64,000 bases of DNA from Bdellovibrio sp. KM01 (GTDB lineage Bacteria; Bdellovibrionota; Bdellovibrionia; Bdellovibrionales; Bdellovibrionaceae). The stretch spans positions 496,001 through 560,000 of the forward strand of contig NZ_CP058348.1 of the NCBI RefSeq assembly GCF_013752535.1, given 5' to 3'. This document shows positions 16,393-25,122 of this stretch, in pieces. The notes under the pieces are model-generated. The model did no database searches, was not told where the DNA came from, and was given only the letters and a program-made list of their open reading frames with translations. The number at the start of each line of letters is the position of its first letter. Position 1 is the stretch's first letter. Position numbers and translations under genes: made by a program.

Positions 16393-17481
16393 ATGAAAGC
16401 TCTTAAGTTAATGACAGCAGCCCTAGCGCTAGTAATTGGCGGTCAGGCTTCAGCTGCATCGAACCAGGAAATCATCACTCACGTGTCTTACAACGTGATC
16501 ACAGCAACCTATGTTGAGCTTGCACAAGCGACTGTTTCTTTGAAACAGGCTGTCGACATTTTCGTTCAAAACCCGAACGAAGCAACATTGGCTCAAGCGC
16601 AAAACGCATGGCGCGGAGCTCGTATGCCGTGGGAAGCTTCTGAAGCTTTCTTGTTCGGACCTGTGGATTCTTTGGGTATCGATCCAATGCTTGATACTTG
16701 GCCTTTGAACAGATTGGATCTGGATGCAGTTTTGGCTTCTGGCAGAACAATCACTCCTGAGATGATTCGTTCTTTGGGTACGAACCTTCAAGGTTTCCAC
16801 ACGATCGAATATCTATTGTTTGGTGACGGAGTTCACTCCAACACAAAACCTATTTCTGCTTTTACAGCAAAACAATTCGAATACCTTTCTTCGACGGCAC
16901 AAGTTGAAATGGAGCATGCGGCAGCTTTGGCATACGCATGGACGAACCGTTGGAATCCAGAAGATGCGTCTTCTCCAGGCTATTCTGCAATTCTTGCGCA
17001 GCCAGGTTGGAACAATCAATTCTACACATCTGAAGCGGCTGTGTTGGAAGAGCTTGTAAAAGGCATGATGGCGATTGCTGATGAAGTGGCAAATGGTAAA
17101 ATCGCGGATCCACTGGGTGGCGATATCAACTCTGCAAATATGGCATTGGTTGAATCACCATTCTCTTGGAACTCTTTGAACGATTTTACGTTCAATATCC
17201 GTTCTATCTACTCAGTTTACACGGGTACATACAGAACGTCTCAAGGTCCGGGAGTAAAAGCATTGGTTGAGCGTCACGATCCGCAATTGGCTCAACAGAT
17301 TGAACAACACATCTTGGGTTGCATGCAATTGATCCAAGCGATTCGCCCTGCAGGTGGTGGTGATTTCGGTCAGGCGATCTTTACTCCAGATGGTCGTCAA
17401 CGCGCTCAGCAGGCGATCCAAGCATTGAACCAACTTCACGCGGTTTTGGAACAACAAGTTCTTCCTTTGGTGGATAAATAG
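16393..17481 (+). CDS. Imelysin-family periplasmic protein
   Basis: 362 residues with a signal peptide (ending GGQASAAS). The imelysin GxHxxE signature is present in 'NLQGFHTIEYLLFGDG', and 'ARMPWEASEAFLFGPVDSLGIDPMLDTWPLN' is the other conserved block. Imelysins (M75/EfeO-like) are helical-bundle proteins tied to iron uptake; the early peptidase claim is not supported for most members. An AGGAG site precedes the ATG. The di-haem oxidoreductase gene begins 4 bases after the stop, an arrangement known from other proteobacterial iron-regulated loci. Confidence 0.92.
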   Translation: MKALKLMTAALALVIGGQASAASNQEIITHVSYNVITATYVELAQATVSLKQAVDIFVQNPNEATLAQAQNAWRGARMPWEASEAFLFGPVDSLGIDPMLDTWPLNRLDLDAVLASGRTITPEMIRSLGTNLQGFHTIEYLLFGDGVHSNTKPISAFTAKQFEYLSSTAQVEMEHAAALAYAWTNRWNPEDASSPGYSAILAQPGWNNQFYTSEAAVLEELVKGMMAIADEVANGKIADPLGGDINSANMALVESPFSWNSLNDFTFNIRSIYSVYTGTYRTSQGPGVKALVERHDPQLAQQIEQHILGCMQLIQAIRPAGGGDFGQAIFTPDGRQRAQQAIQALNQLHAVLEQQVLPLVDK

Positions 17482-17485
17482 TCAT

Positions 17486-18997
17486 ATGAAAAAATCGACT
17501 CTACTTTTAGCGATTCAATTGTTTTTTAGCGGAGCTGCGATGGCGGCTCCAGCCATCGATATGGACTACGTTAATGCAGTTATGTCGGGCGGTGACACGA
17601 CAGTGATTTTCAAAAGAGAGTCGATTCAGGCATTCCGCAATCCTGCGGCAAATTTGTCTGAAGAAGAAGTTCGCCGCCACATGGCCGGTGATGCTCTTTT
17701 TGAGAGAAATTTTTCCGATGATCCAGGTCGTTTTGACCATGGTTTGGGGCCTGTTTACAACAACACGAATTGCAACGCCTGCCACGCTAAAGATGGGCGC
17801 GGTGCTTTGCCAGTTTTGCCGATCGGTCAGGAAAAAGTTTTGCTTCGTCAAAACGAAGCGGTTTTCTTGCGTATCAGTATCGAAGATGGCCTCAAGAAAG
17901 TTAAATCTGCTGCAAACCACTGGGGTGCACCAGTTCCCGTTCCAGGTTTCTCGGATCAATTGTTCCACTTGGGTTCATATGGTTTGCGTGAAGATCTTGA
18001 GGGCGCGGGGCAAGCTCAAGTATGGATGAGTTTTGAAAAATCATCTTTCACTTATCCAGATGGCAGCACGGTCGAGCTTCGTAAACCCATCTTCACGGTG
18101 ACGTCTCCTTATGATCAATATTTTGATTCTGTGACTGGCCAAATGCGCAGCCGTCTTTTTGAGAAAGACGTAAAAATGGGACCTCGCATGGGCACTCCGA
18201 TGATCGGCTTGGGTTTGCTTGAGGCGATCAAGGAATCTGACATCCGTGCGTTAGCCGCGCGCGATCTTTCTGCTGAAGGTGTTCATGGTCAAGTGAACAT
18301 GGTTTTTGATATTCAAAAATCTATGGCAGGTGATGCGTACCCAGTTTCTATGGGTCGCTTTGGTTTAAAAAACAATACGCCGACAGTTTTCCACCAATCC
18401 TTGGGCGCTTTGCGCGGTGATATCGGTGTTACGAACTATGCTTTTCCAGATGAAAGTATCGCGGGCACAGCATTGTACGATAAATTTATGGCGTCTCGTC
18501 CACCTCTTCCAGAGCCTCAGGCTGCTAAAGAAGTTGCAGATGACCTGGTATTCTATTCTCGCACATTGGCTGTTCCTTCACGTCGTAACGTTGAAAATCC
18601 TGTGGTTATCCGTGGCGCTAATTTGTTTCACCAAACCAGCTGCACAAGCTGTCATCACCCAAGTTTCGTAACAGGTCCTCACGAGATTTCTGCTTTTGCT
18701 AATCAAAAAATCTATCCATTCACAGATATGCTTTTGCATGACATGGGACCTGGATTGGCTGACGGCAGACAAGATTTCGATGCGACGGGGAATCAGTGGA
18801 AAACACGCCCTCTTTGGGGGATGGGACAAACTCAAACGATCAATCCACGTGCGGGATTCTTGCACGATGGCCGCGCGCGTACTTTGGAAGAGGCGATTTT
18901 GTGGCATGGCGGAGAGGCGGAGTACTCTAAAACTAAGTTCACTCAGCTTCCGAAAGATGATCGTATCGCTTTGATTCAATTTATCCGCTCTTTATAA
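17486..18997 (+). CDS. Di-haem oxidoreductase (DUF1111 family)
   Basis: 503 residues with a signal peptide (residues 1-20). Two c-type haem sites: CNACH at residues 96-100 ('NNTNCNACHAKDGRG') and CTSCH near residue 390 ('QTSCTSCHHPSF'). The C-terminal 'ATGNQWKTRPLWGMG' and 'GFLHDGRARTLEEAILWHGGE' are typical of the DHOR/DUF1111 group related to MauG and cytochrome c peroxidases. It would act in the periplasm. Co-occurrence with imelysin suggests a redox step in iron acquisition; the substrate is unknown. Confidence 0.92.
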   Translation: MKKSTLLLAIQLFFSGAAMAAPAIDMDYVNAVMSGGDTTVIFKRESIQAFRNPAANLSEEEVRRHMAGDALFERNFSDDPGRFDHGLGPVYNNTNCNACHAKDGRGALPVLPIGQEKVLLRQNEAVFLRISIEDGLKKVKSAANHWGAPVPVPGFSDQLFHLGSYGLREDLEGAGQAQVWMSFEKSSFTYPDGSTVELRKPIFTVTSPYDQYFDSVTGQMRSRLFEKDVKMGPRMGTPMIGLGLLEAIKESDIRALAARDLSAEGVHGQVNMVFDIQKSMAGDAYPVSMGRFGLKNNTPTVFHQSLGALRGDIGVTNYAFPDESIAGTALYDKFMASRPPLPEPQAAKEVADDLVFYSRTLAVPSRRNVENPVVIRGANLFHQTSCTSCHHPSFVTGPHEISAFANQKIYPFTDMLLHDMGPGLADGRQDFDATGNQWKTRPLWGMGQTQTINPRAGFLHDGRARTLEEAILWHGGEAEYSKTKFTQLPKDDRIALIQFIRSL

Positions 18998-19066
18998 AAC
19001 AGGACTTCCAAACAGTGGAAAGTCATCCTCCGACTCAGGTACTATAGTGGAAAGCCTCTATTGGGG

Positions 19067-19206
19067 CTGGGAAGGGGGTGGTCTTATGGTTAAAACATGT
19101 GACATAACCAAGGCGGGGGTGGCGGCTTCTTAGCCGACTCGACCTTCGCCAGGGATTCGAAAGAATTCTGCACATTTAAAGGCGGCTCAAAAGGCCGCCT
19201 TTCCTA
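19067..19206 (+). ncRNA. Candidate structured RNA with terminator
   Basis: No ORF fits between 18998 and 19301. By eye the segment folds as a three-way junction: closing stem CTGGGAAGG (19067-19075) with CCTTCGCCAG (19143-19152), hairpin TGGTTA/TAACCA (19087-19092, 19105-19110) and hairpin CGGCT/AGCCG (19123-19127, 19132-19136). An intrinsic terminator AAAGGCGGC/GCCGCCTTT follows at 19178-19202. ACTATAGT at 19041-19048 could be a -10. It could be an sRNA or a riboswitch leader. I could not match it to a known class; it lacks the conserved core of the c-di-GMP-I and TPP riboswitches. Confidence 0.4.
19178..19206 (+). terminator. Intrinsic terminator
   Basis: A 9-bp stem AAAGGCGGC/GCCGCCTTT with a 7-base loop and a short T-rich tail (CCTATTTC). 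It ends either the di-haem oxidoreductase transcript or the candidate RNA. A second small hairpin, CGCACC/GGTGCG, follows at 19218-19232. Confidence 0.75.
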
Positions 19207-19301
19207 TTTCTGGACGGCGCACCTTCGGTGCGAAATTTCTGGTCCTCGCATTTTGGTTCTAAGCCTCTCTTAAATATACGATATTCCGATAAATTCACAG
19301 C

Positions 19302-21032
19302 ATGAGTGACGATCAAAACGGCGTGAATGATATACCAGATTTTTCTGGGCTGATAGACTTTGAGCAAATCGAAGAGGTTGCGCGCGTCTTTTTTGAAGAG
19401 TCGAAAGAAATTTTGGACGGCTTAGATTCGCTTATCATGCGTCTGGAAGAATCTCCAAACGACGTTGAACACATCAATGTTCTATTCCGCAAAGTTCATA
19501 CAATCAAAGGCAGCGTGGGTTCTGTTCCAGGTGGACAGTTATTGGCCTCTTTATCGCATGAGTTCGAAGCTTTGCTAAATCGAATCAAGCGTGAATCCCA
19601 AACTGTCACGAAAGAGTGCATTGATCTATTCCTGCTTAGCTCGCGCTTGATGAAGCAATTGGCGGAAGCCCTTCGCGAAAAACGCGATATGTATCCAGAA
19701 GAGCTTAGCGAGGTGATTGAAACAATCACTCGGTATAATGGTTTTGAGTTTTCGGGTGTGGCGCCAAGAAAAACCAAAAGAGCCGCTGTTAAACCGAACA
19801 TCGCTTCGGGTGATGAAGACGGTGTGTGGATGTCCAGCAAGCAGCTTAATGAAATGTTGCGCTTAAGTGGCGAGCTTTTGGTTTTAAAGAACTTTTTCTC
19901 GATGATGAATCAAACGGTGAATTTCCGCTCGCAACCCGAGTTGTTCGAGCGCCGTCAAAGCGACTTTTCACAAAATCTGACAAAGATCACGGATCAATTC
20001 CAGTCTCATTTGCAGGTTATCCGTAAAGAAAAGGCCGAGGATTCATTCCAAAGCATTCCAGTTCTGGTCAGGCAGACAGCCACGGAACTTAATAAAACAG
20101 TTCAGTTGCAGATGGTGGGCTTGGATTTCCTGATTGATAAATCTCTGGCCAAAGATATTTCTGAATCTTTGGTACATCTGGTGCGAAACTCTATCGATCA
20201 CGGGATCGAAGACCAATTTGAGCGTGCCGTTGCCGGTAAAGATTCCATTGGCCAATTAACGATCGAAATGAGTGAAAAAAATGGCGCCGTCTATGTCGTA
20301 ATGAAAGACGACGGTAAAGGCCTTGATCGCGAAAGAATTTTACAAAGAGCGATCACCAACGAACTGGTGAAACCTGAAGACGTGGCCACCATTTCGGATG
20401 AAGAGATTTATAAATGTATTTTCGAGCCGGGATTTTCCACCAAAGAGAAAATCACTACGGTATCGGGTCGTGGTGTCGGGATGGACGTTGTTTCCACCTT
20501 GGTGGAAAAGTACGGTGGTCACATTTCAATTTCCACGCAAATGGGTGCTGGCACAACATTTACCCTGGTCTATCCCGCGATCTCTCATATTTTGGTAGAG
20601 ACGGCGATGGTGGCAAGCTGGAATAACTTCCAGGTGGCAGTGCCATTGACTTCGGTAGCTCATATTACTTCTTGCAGCAGCCTTCAATTAAATTACGTAG
20701 AACACTTCCGTTATTGTCAGTTCCATAACCAGACGGTTCCGTTGATGACTTATCAAGAAATCCGTCAGGGGCGAATGCTGTTGCCGGAATCTGATTTCGT
20801 AAATCACACCGCGATCTTTATCAGAATCAAAGATTCAATTATCGCTTTGCTGGTGGATCGCGTGGAAGCTCAAACAGATCTGGTTGTTAAAGGATTTGGT
20901 GCAATCATCAAGGCCCAAAAAGGCTTTAAAGGATTCTCCATCCTGGCTGACGAAAAAATCACTTACATCGTTGATCCCGAGCAAATCCTGGCTATGCTTA
21001 GCCAATCCGTAACTTTGGAGGCAGCAGCATGA
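19302..21032 (+). CDS. cheA: Chemotaxis histidine kinase CheA
   Basis: 576 residues. The HPt (P1) domain has the phospho-accepting H66 in 'FRKVHTIKGSVGS'. No P2 domain is visible; P3 dimerisation helices cover about 170-260. The P4 kinase domain has the N-box 'LVHLVRNSIDHGIE', G1 'DDGKGLD' and G2 'VSGRGVGMDVV'. The last 140 residues are a CheW-like P5 domain. It autophosphorylates in response to receptor arrays and passes phosphate to receivers. It overlaps the next gene by 4 bases (ATGA) and heads a three-gene operon with a CheW-domain gene and a CheD-REC-CheB fusion; no receptor, CheR or free CheY is encoded nearby. Confidence 0.93.
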   Translation: MSDDQNGVNDIPDFSGLIDFEQIEEVARVFFEESKEILDGLDSLIMRLEESPNDVEHINVLFRKVHTIKGSVGSVPGGQLLASLSHEFEALLNRIKRESQTVTKECIDLFLLSSRLMKQLAEALREKRDMYPEELSEVIETITRYNGFEFSGVAPRKTKRAAVKPNIASGDEDGVWMSSKQLNEMLRLSGELLVLKNFFSMMNQTVNFRSQPELFERRQSDFSQNLTKITDQFQSHLQVIRKEKAEDSFQSIPVLVRQTATELNKTVQLQMVGLDFLIDKSLAKDISESLVHLVRNSIDHGIEDQFERAVAGKDSIGQLTIEMSEKNGAVYVVMKDDGKGLDRERILQRAITNELVKPEDVATISDEEIYKCIFEPGFSTKEKITTVSGRGVGMDVVSTLVEKYGGHISISTQMGAGTTFTLVYPAISHILVETAMVASWNNFQVAVPLTSVAHITSCSSLQLNYVEHFRYCQFHNQTVPLMTYQEIRQGRMLLPESDFVNHTAIFIRIKDSIIALLVDRVEAQTDLVVKGFGAIIKAQKGFKGFSILADEKITYIVDPEQILAMLSQSVTLEAAA

Positions 21033-21793
21033 GCGACTTCTTTGGTGACGATTTTACGGTCGAGCTGAAAAAGTATTTCCTGGATGCCACTTTGAAAGAA
21101 GTGGAATCTTTCATCGATTTGATTGATGAAAGTACATTGCAGAAAGTGACGATCGAGATTCGTGAGAAGGCAGAATCTTGGGTGGTGGATGCCAAATCCA
21201 ACGAATTTACTTCATTAGAAGCTTGGTTAACTGATTTCAATGTAAAAACAGATTCTTTGGATTCTGCCGAGCAGATGATTAAGGCGTTGAGCCTTTTGCA
21301 AAAGTATCTCACTGCTTTGTTGGTTGATGGTAAGGACAGCACCGAACTTGCTTTGCAGTTTCCCTTGGTCGCTCAAAGCAGTCGCGAAGCTCTTTTCCTT
21401 CATTGTAAAACTGGGAGCCAGCAATTTGTGGTTCCTATTAATAATGTGATTGAAATCACTTCGTCGCTTCCTTTGTTTCCGTTGCCGGACCTACGTGAAG
21501 GTTTGGCCGGAGTGATCCCATTTAGGGGCGAAGCAGTTCCGGTGATTGACTTAAAATCATACGGATTTCATTCTGTAAACACGAATAAATTCTATTACGT
21601 CATCTGTGAGCATGTCGGTACACGTTTTTCATTACAAGTTACAGAGACTGATGAACTTTTAAGTCTTAAAGACAAAGATATGCAAAACTTAAGTGATTAT
21701 CCCACGATGCTTACGGCACCTTTCATCAAGCAGTTTTTCGTTAAAGAGGAGCACAGTGTGATGGTACTCGATATTGAAAAATTGGTGGCTTAA
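21029..21793 (+). CDS. CheW-domain coupling protein with N-terminal extension
   Basis: 254 residues. The first 110 are helical and of unknown fold (FFGDDFTVELKKYFLDATLK). The C-terminal 140 are a CheW domain: 'ALFLHCKTGSQQFVVPINNV', then 'LREGLAGVIPFRGEAVPVIDL'. CheW links CheA to receptors. The extension is about as long as a second small domain and may tie this coupling protein to a particular cluster. It shares 4 bases with cheA upstream, and its last base is the first base of the downstream gene's ATG. Confidence 0.88.
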   Translation: MSDFFGDDFTVELKKYFLDATLKEVESFIDLIDESTLQKVTIEIREKAESWVVDAKSNEFTSLEAWLTDFNVKTDSLDSAEQMIKALSLLQKYLTALLVDGKDSTELALQFPLVAQSSREALFLHCKTGSQQFVVPINNVIEITSSLPLFPLPDLREGLAGVIPFRGEAVPVIDLKSYGFHSVNTNKFYYVICEHVGTRFSLQVTETDELLSLKDKDMQNLSDYPTMLTAPFIKQFFVKEEHSVMVLDIEKLVA

Positions 21794-23346
21794 TGAATTC
21801 ACATTATTTGTTTCCTGGTAAACACGCGGCTTTTAAAGAAGAAACTGTTATTTCTACTCTTTTGGGGTCTTGTGTTGCAGTCGCGATCTATGATCCGACA
21901 ACACGTATCGGCGGCTTAAATCACTATCTATTACCTGATGCCCAGCCTAATGAGCGTGCGAACTCCCGTTATGGTAATCATGCCATCCAAATGTTGGTCG
22001 AAGACTGCGTCAAGCTGGGTGCTAATCGCTCGCAATTGAAGGCGAAGGTCTATGGTGGTGGAAATGTTATCAGTGTGTCTTCTTTGGGAGATGCCATCGG
22101 TAAACGTAACATTGAACTTGCCGAGAGCATGTTGCGTGAAATGGGCATTCCCATAACTGATCGCAATGTGGGTGGCGAATCTGCGCGCACTATTAAATTC
22201 AATACGGCTACTGCGGATGTTTTGCACAATCAAACTAAAGAAGGCGGGGCCGACAGCCCTGTCGACGTGTCTGGTTTTAAACCTTTGGCCGTGGCTAAGG
22301 GCGTGAAAGTATTGGTGGTGGATGATTCGGCCACAGTGCGCACTTTGTTCTCTAAAATCTTCACCAGCAGTGGTTTGGAAGTTGTGGGCGCAGCAGCTGA
22401 TGCTTATCAGGCCCGCGATTTGATCGTTAATAAGAAACCTGACGTGATGACTTTGGATATCGAGATGCCAAAGATGTCTGGGGTTATGTTCCTGGAAAAA
22501 ATCATGAAGCATCACCCGATTCCGGTGGTGATGGTTTCTTCTCTGGCGAACACCGGGGAGGCAGCACTTAAATCTTTGGATTTGGGTGCAGTGGAGTTTG
22601 TTCATAAGCCTTCTCAGTTTGATCCGCAAGTTTTAAAGGAACTCGCTGAAACGTTGGTTATGAAAGTGCGTGCAGCAGCTTCTGTGAATGTGATTAAGAA
22701 GTTAAAAGAAACGCCGGCTCCAGAAGCGCGTGTTTCTGTTCCTACGACAGCTGTTCGTCGTGCAGCTGAGCTTAAAGTTGTTGTGGTCGGCGGTAATGCT
22801 GGCAGCGCTGATGCTTTGGAGCAGTTTATTGCAAATCTTGCAGCGGATACTCCACCAGTGGTGGTGTCTTGCAGTACGGTTGCGAATTTCGTGACGGCAT
22901 ATATTTCTAAAGTAAAAGCGAAATCCAAAGTCACGCCGGTTGTGGGTAAGGATGGGGATTTCCTAAGAATGGGTCATGTGTACTTTATTCCGTCAGAACA
23001 TCACGGAAAGATTGTTACGGGTCCCCAAGGTCCTGTCTTGAAACTTGAAAAAGGCGCACCTGTGGCGTCTCAGTTGCCTTCCAGTAACGTCCTATTCCAG
23101 TCTGCCGCGAACTCCTTTGGAAAAGGTGTCTTTGCGGTTCTATTGGGTGGGTTTGGTACTGATGGCGTTAGCGGCCTGACCGAAGTGCAAAAACTTGGTG
23201 GTGCAAGCGTCGTACAGCATCCGGAAGAAGCTCAGTTCCCTTACGGCCCGCAAAAAGCGATTGAGCTTGGCGTGGCAGATGAGGTATTAAAAGCTGAAGC
23301 TTTGGCTGCGTACTTGATGCAATACCGTAACCAAAACCTTTATTAA
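21793..23346 (+). CDS. CheD-receiver-CheB fusion protein
   Basis: 517 residues in three parts. Residues 1-150 are CheD, with the deamidase Cys27 and His44 (STLLGSCVAVAIYD; GGLNHYLLPD). Residues 171-295 are a receiver with VDDSA, phospho-acceptor D222 (MTLDIEMP), VSS and the HKP lysine. Residues 327-510 are a CheB methylesterase-like domain in which the catalytic Ser of G-x-S-T-G is Asn335 (VVGGNAGSADAL) and the catalytic His is replaced near Cys360 (VVVSCSTVAN), while Asp457 (GGFGTDG) remains. The receptor-deamidase half therefore looks active, the methylesterase half inactive. It may act as a phosphorylation-controlled CheD. Confidence 0.9.
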   Translation: MNSHYLFPGKHAAFKEETVISTLLGSCVAVAIYDPTTRIGGLNHYLLPDAQPNERANSRYGNHAIQMLVEDCVKLGANRSQLKAKVYGGGNVISVSSLGDAIGKRNIELAESMLREMGIPITDRNVGGESARTIKFNTATADVLHNQTKEGGADSPVDVSGFKPLAVAKGVKVLVVDDSATVRTLFSKIFTSSGLEVVGAAADAYQARDLIVNKKPDVMTLDIEMPKMSGVMFLEKIMKHHPIPVVMVSSLANTGEAALKSLDLGAVEFVHKPSQFDPQVLKELAETLVMKVRAAASVNVIKKLKETPAPEARVSVPTTAVRRAAELKVVVVGGNAGSADALEQFIANLAADTPPVVVSCSTVANFVTAYISKVKAKSKVTPVVGKDGDFLRMGHVYFIPSEHHGKIVTGPQGPVLKLEKGAPVASQLPSSNVLFQSAANSFGKGVFAVLLGGFGTDGVSGLTEVQKLGGASVVQHPEEAQFPYGPQKAIELGVADEVLKAEALAAYLMQYRNQNLY

Positions 23347-23402
23347 CCGCACTAAAAGTATTTTCACTGCGGCTGATAGCTTATCGAAGTTGGGAGGTCG
23401 CG

Positions 23403-24785
23403 GTGGAGATTTTGAATTTTGTTGCGGGTGAGTTTAAGGCTTCCGGAAATTCGAAGACTTTCGATAAATACTCTCCATTTGATGGTTCGTCCTTGGCTTC
23501 GGTTTCTGATTCCGATGCGATGGATGTGATTCTTTCTTTGCAGAGTTCTAAAAAAGCTTTGGCGGCTTTTGAAACTTCCACTCCTGAATTCCGTGCAGAG
23601 CTTTTGAATAAGCTGGCGGCATATTTTGAACAGAACGCTGCCGTGATTGCTTATCAGGAAGCCCTTCATCAGGGACTTTCGCAAAAATTCGTTTTAAAAA
23701 ATAGTGTTCAGGTTTCAATTTCGATCCTTCGCGAAACGGCGAGTGATTTGGTGAAACCTTTGCCTGCCGGTAAAGTCGTTAAAGCTTCAGGGTTGATTGG
23801 AATCATTACGCCATGGAGTTTATCTTTGCGTCTGGTGACCGAGCGCTTGGCGCCAGCATTGGCGGCGGGTAATGCTGTTATCATTAAAATATCTGAACAG
23901 TCACCCATCACTGCAAAAATTTTGGGTGAAGCGTTTAAAGCTATCGAACTTCCGGTCGGTTTGGTGCAAGTTTTAAATGGTGGAGCAGACGTTGCACAAA
24001 TTATCGCTGGTCATCCTGGGATTCGTGCCATCACTGCTGCGGGCAAATCTTCGACGATGGAAGCGATCGCCAAGGCAGCTCTTCCACAGATGAAAAAGCT
24101 GCAGCTGAGTGGCGGTGCTAAAAACGCAGCGATTGTGCTGAGTGATTTTGACTTTAAGAATCGCATGGCCGAGATCATGACGCCGTTCCTGTTGGGACAA
24201 GGTCAGATGTGTTGGAATATGACTCGTTTGTTTGTTCTGGATTCTTTTGCCAAGGAATTCAATGAAGAGCTTAAAAATTTTTTGGCAGATTTGAAGCCTT
24301 TGACGTCCCCAGAAGGGGATTCCATCTGGACGCCATTGATTTCTAAAGATCGCGCCGAGATTTTGAATCAAAAAACTGACTTTGGCATTTCTGAGCACGG
24401 AAAAGTTTTTGCGCGACCTTCAGCGGATGAATCTGGGAATTTCGTTAAGCCCACATTTATGGCAGATCTTCCGAATTGTTCCGTCATGCAACAGGATGAA
24501 TTATTTGCGCCTTTGTTCCTGGAAACTTCCGTTAAATACCAACATGAAGCAGTCAAGTGGGCGAACACGGCCTATCTGGGTCATTCTGCCATCGTATGGG
24601 GACCTGAAGAGAAGTTTGCCAAGGTCGCTGAAAAGTTGGATGTGGGCCTGGTGTCTTTGAATAAGTGGTTGGTGAGTGAGCCCGCCACGGTGTTCGGTGT
24701 TAAGCAATCAAGCTTTGGAATCACTGATATGTCTTGGGCGGGATCGTTTTATTCGGACGTAAAAAAGTTGACGATGGCGCCATAA
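23403..24785 (+). CDS. Aldehyde dehydrogenase-family protein, divergent active site
   Basis: 460 residues with the ALDH fold. The nucleotide-site Lys/Glu are present ('AGNAVIIKISEQSP') and the catalytic Cys is in 'GQGQMCWNMTRLFV'. Two usual residues differ: the oxyanion Asn of 'PWNFP' is Ser in 'TPWSLSLRL', and the general-base Glu of 'LELGGK' is Gln in 'LQLSGGAKNAAIVL'. Start is GTG 23403 with GGGAGG upstream. It may be a specialised or slow enzyme acting on an unknown aldehyde in the cytoplasm. It follows the che operon by about 55 bases and may be co-transcribed. Confidence 0.8.
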   Translation: MEILNFVAGEFKASGNSKTFDKYSPFDGSSLASVSDSDAMDVILSLQSSKKALAAFETSTPEFRAELLNKLAAYFEQNAAVIAYQEALHQGLSQKFVLKNSVQVSISILRETASDLVKPLPAGKVVKASGLIGIITPWSLSLRLVTERLAPALAAGNAVIIKISEQSPITAKILGEAFKAIELPVGLVQVLNGGADVAQIIAGHPGIRAITAAGKSSTMEAIAKAALPQMKKLQLSGGAKNAAIVLSDFDFKNRMAEIMTPFLLGQGQMCWNMTRLFVLDSFAKEFNEELKNFLADLKPLTSPEGDSIWTPLISKDRAEILNQKTDFGISEHGKVFARPSADESGNFVKPTFMADLPNCSVMQQDELFAPLFLETSVKYQHEAVKWANTAYLGHSAIVWGPEEKFAKVAEKLDVGLVSLNKWLVSEPATVFGVKQSSFGITDMSWAGSFYSDVKKLTMAP

Positions 24786-24829
24786 CGTCAATTTTGTGAC
24801 GAAATGGCCCGTCGATTAATTGACGCGAT

Positions 24830-25036
24830 TTAGTTCAAAATGTGCGTTCTTGCACGAGTTTTGACATCACAATGAGAGCAAAATGCTTCCTCAGTAATTT
24901 CGGAAACGTTGCGATCAGACACGTGTCTGAGTTCGAGTACGGTGCCGCAAAGTATGCAATTGTTTTGGGAAATTATAAACTCGCGGTGTTTAGGACTATC
25001 AGTTTTCTCGAAATAATTGATCTTCGTTTCTTCCAT
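24830..25036 (-). CDS. Small zinc-ribbon-like protein
   Basis: 68 residues with two Cys pairs, C27-x-x-C30 (NNCILCGTVLEL) and C53-x-x-C56 (AFCSHCDVKTRA), a compact treble-clef or zinc-ribbon arrangement. An AAGGATGAG element lies upstream of the ATG. The protein is otherwise unrecognised. It lies downstream of and convergent with the aldehyde dehydrogenase gene. Confidence 0.7.
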   Translation of the reverse strand: MEETKINYFEKTDSPKHREFIISQNNCILCGTVLELRHVSDRNVSEITEEAFCSHCDVKTRARTHILN

Positions 25037-25122
25037 TTTTTATCTCATCCTTGAGCTTTGGTCCTGCATCCATGCAGGAAGCAATAGTGTGCCGCTGCAA
25101 GAAGCGTTCACAGGCTTGGGTC

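Noticed and set aside
19030-19301. c-di-GMP-I riboswitch before cheA
   Set aside because: A three-way junction is possible, but the conserved core sequences of that class are not present, so only a general structured RNA is proposed.
21931-22629. 232-residue open frame on the minus strand
   Set aside because: Antisense to the clear CheD-REC-CheB fusion; product rich in His and Arg with no motif.
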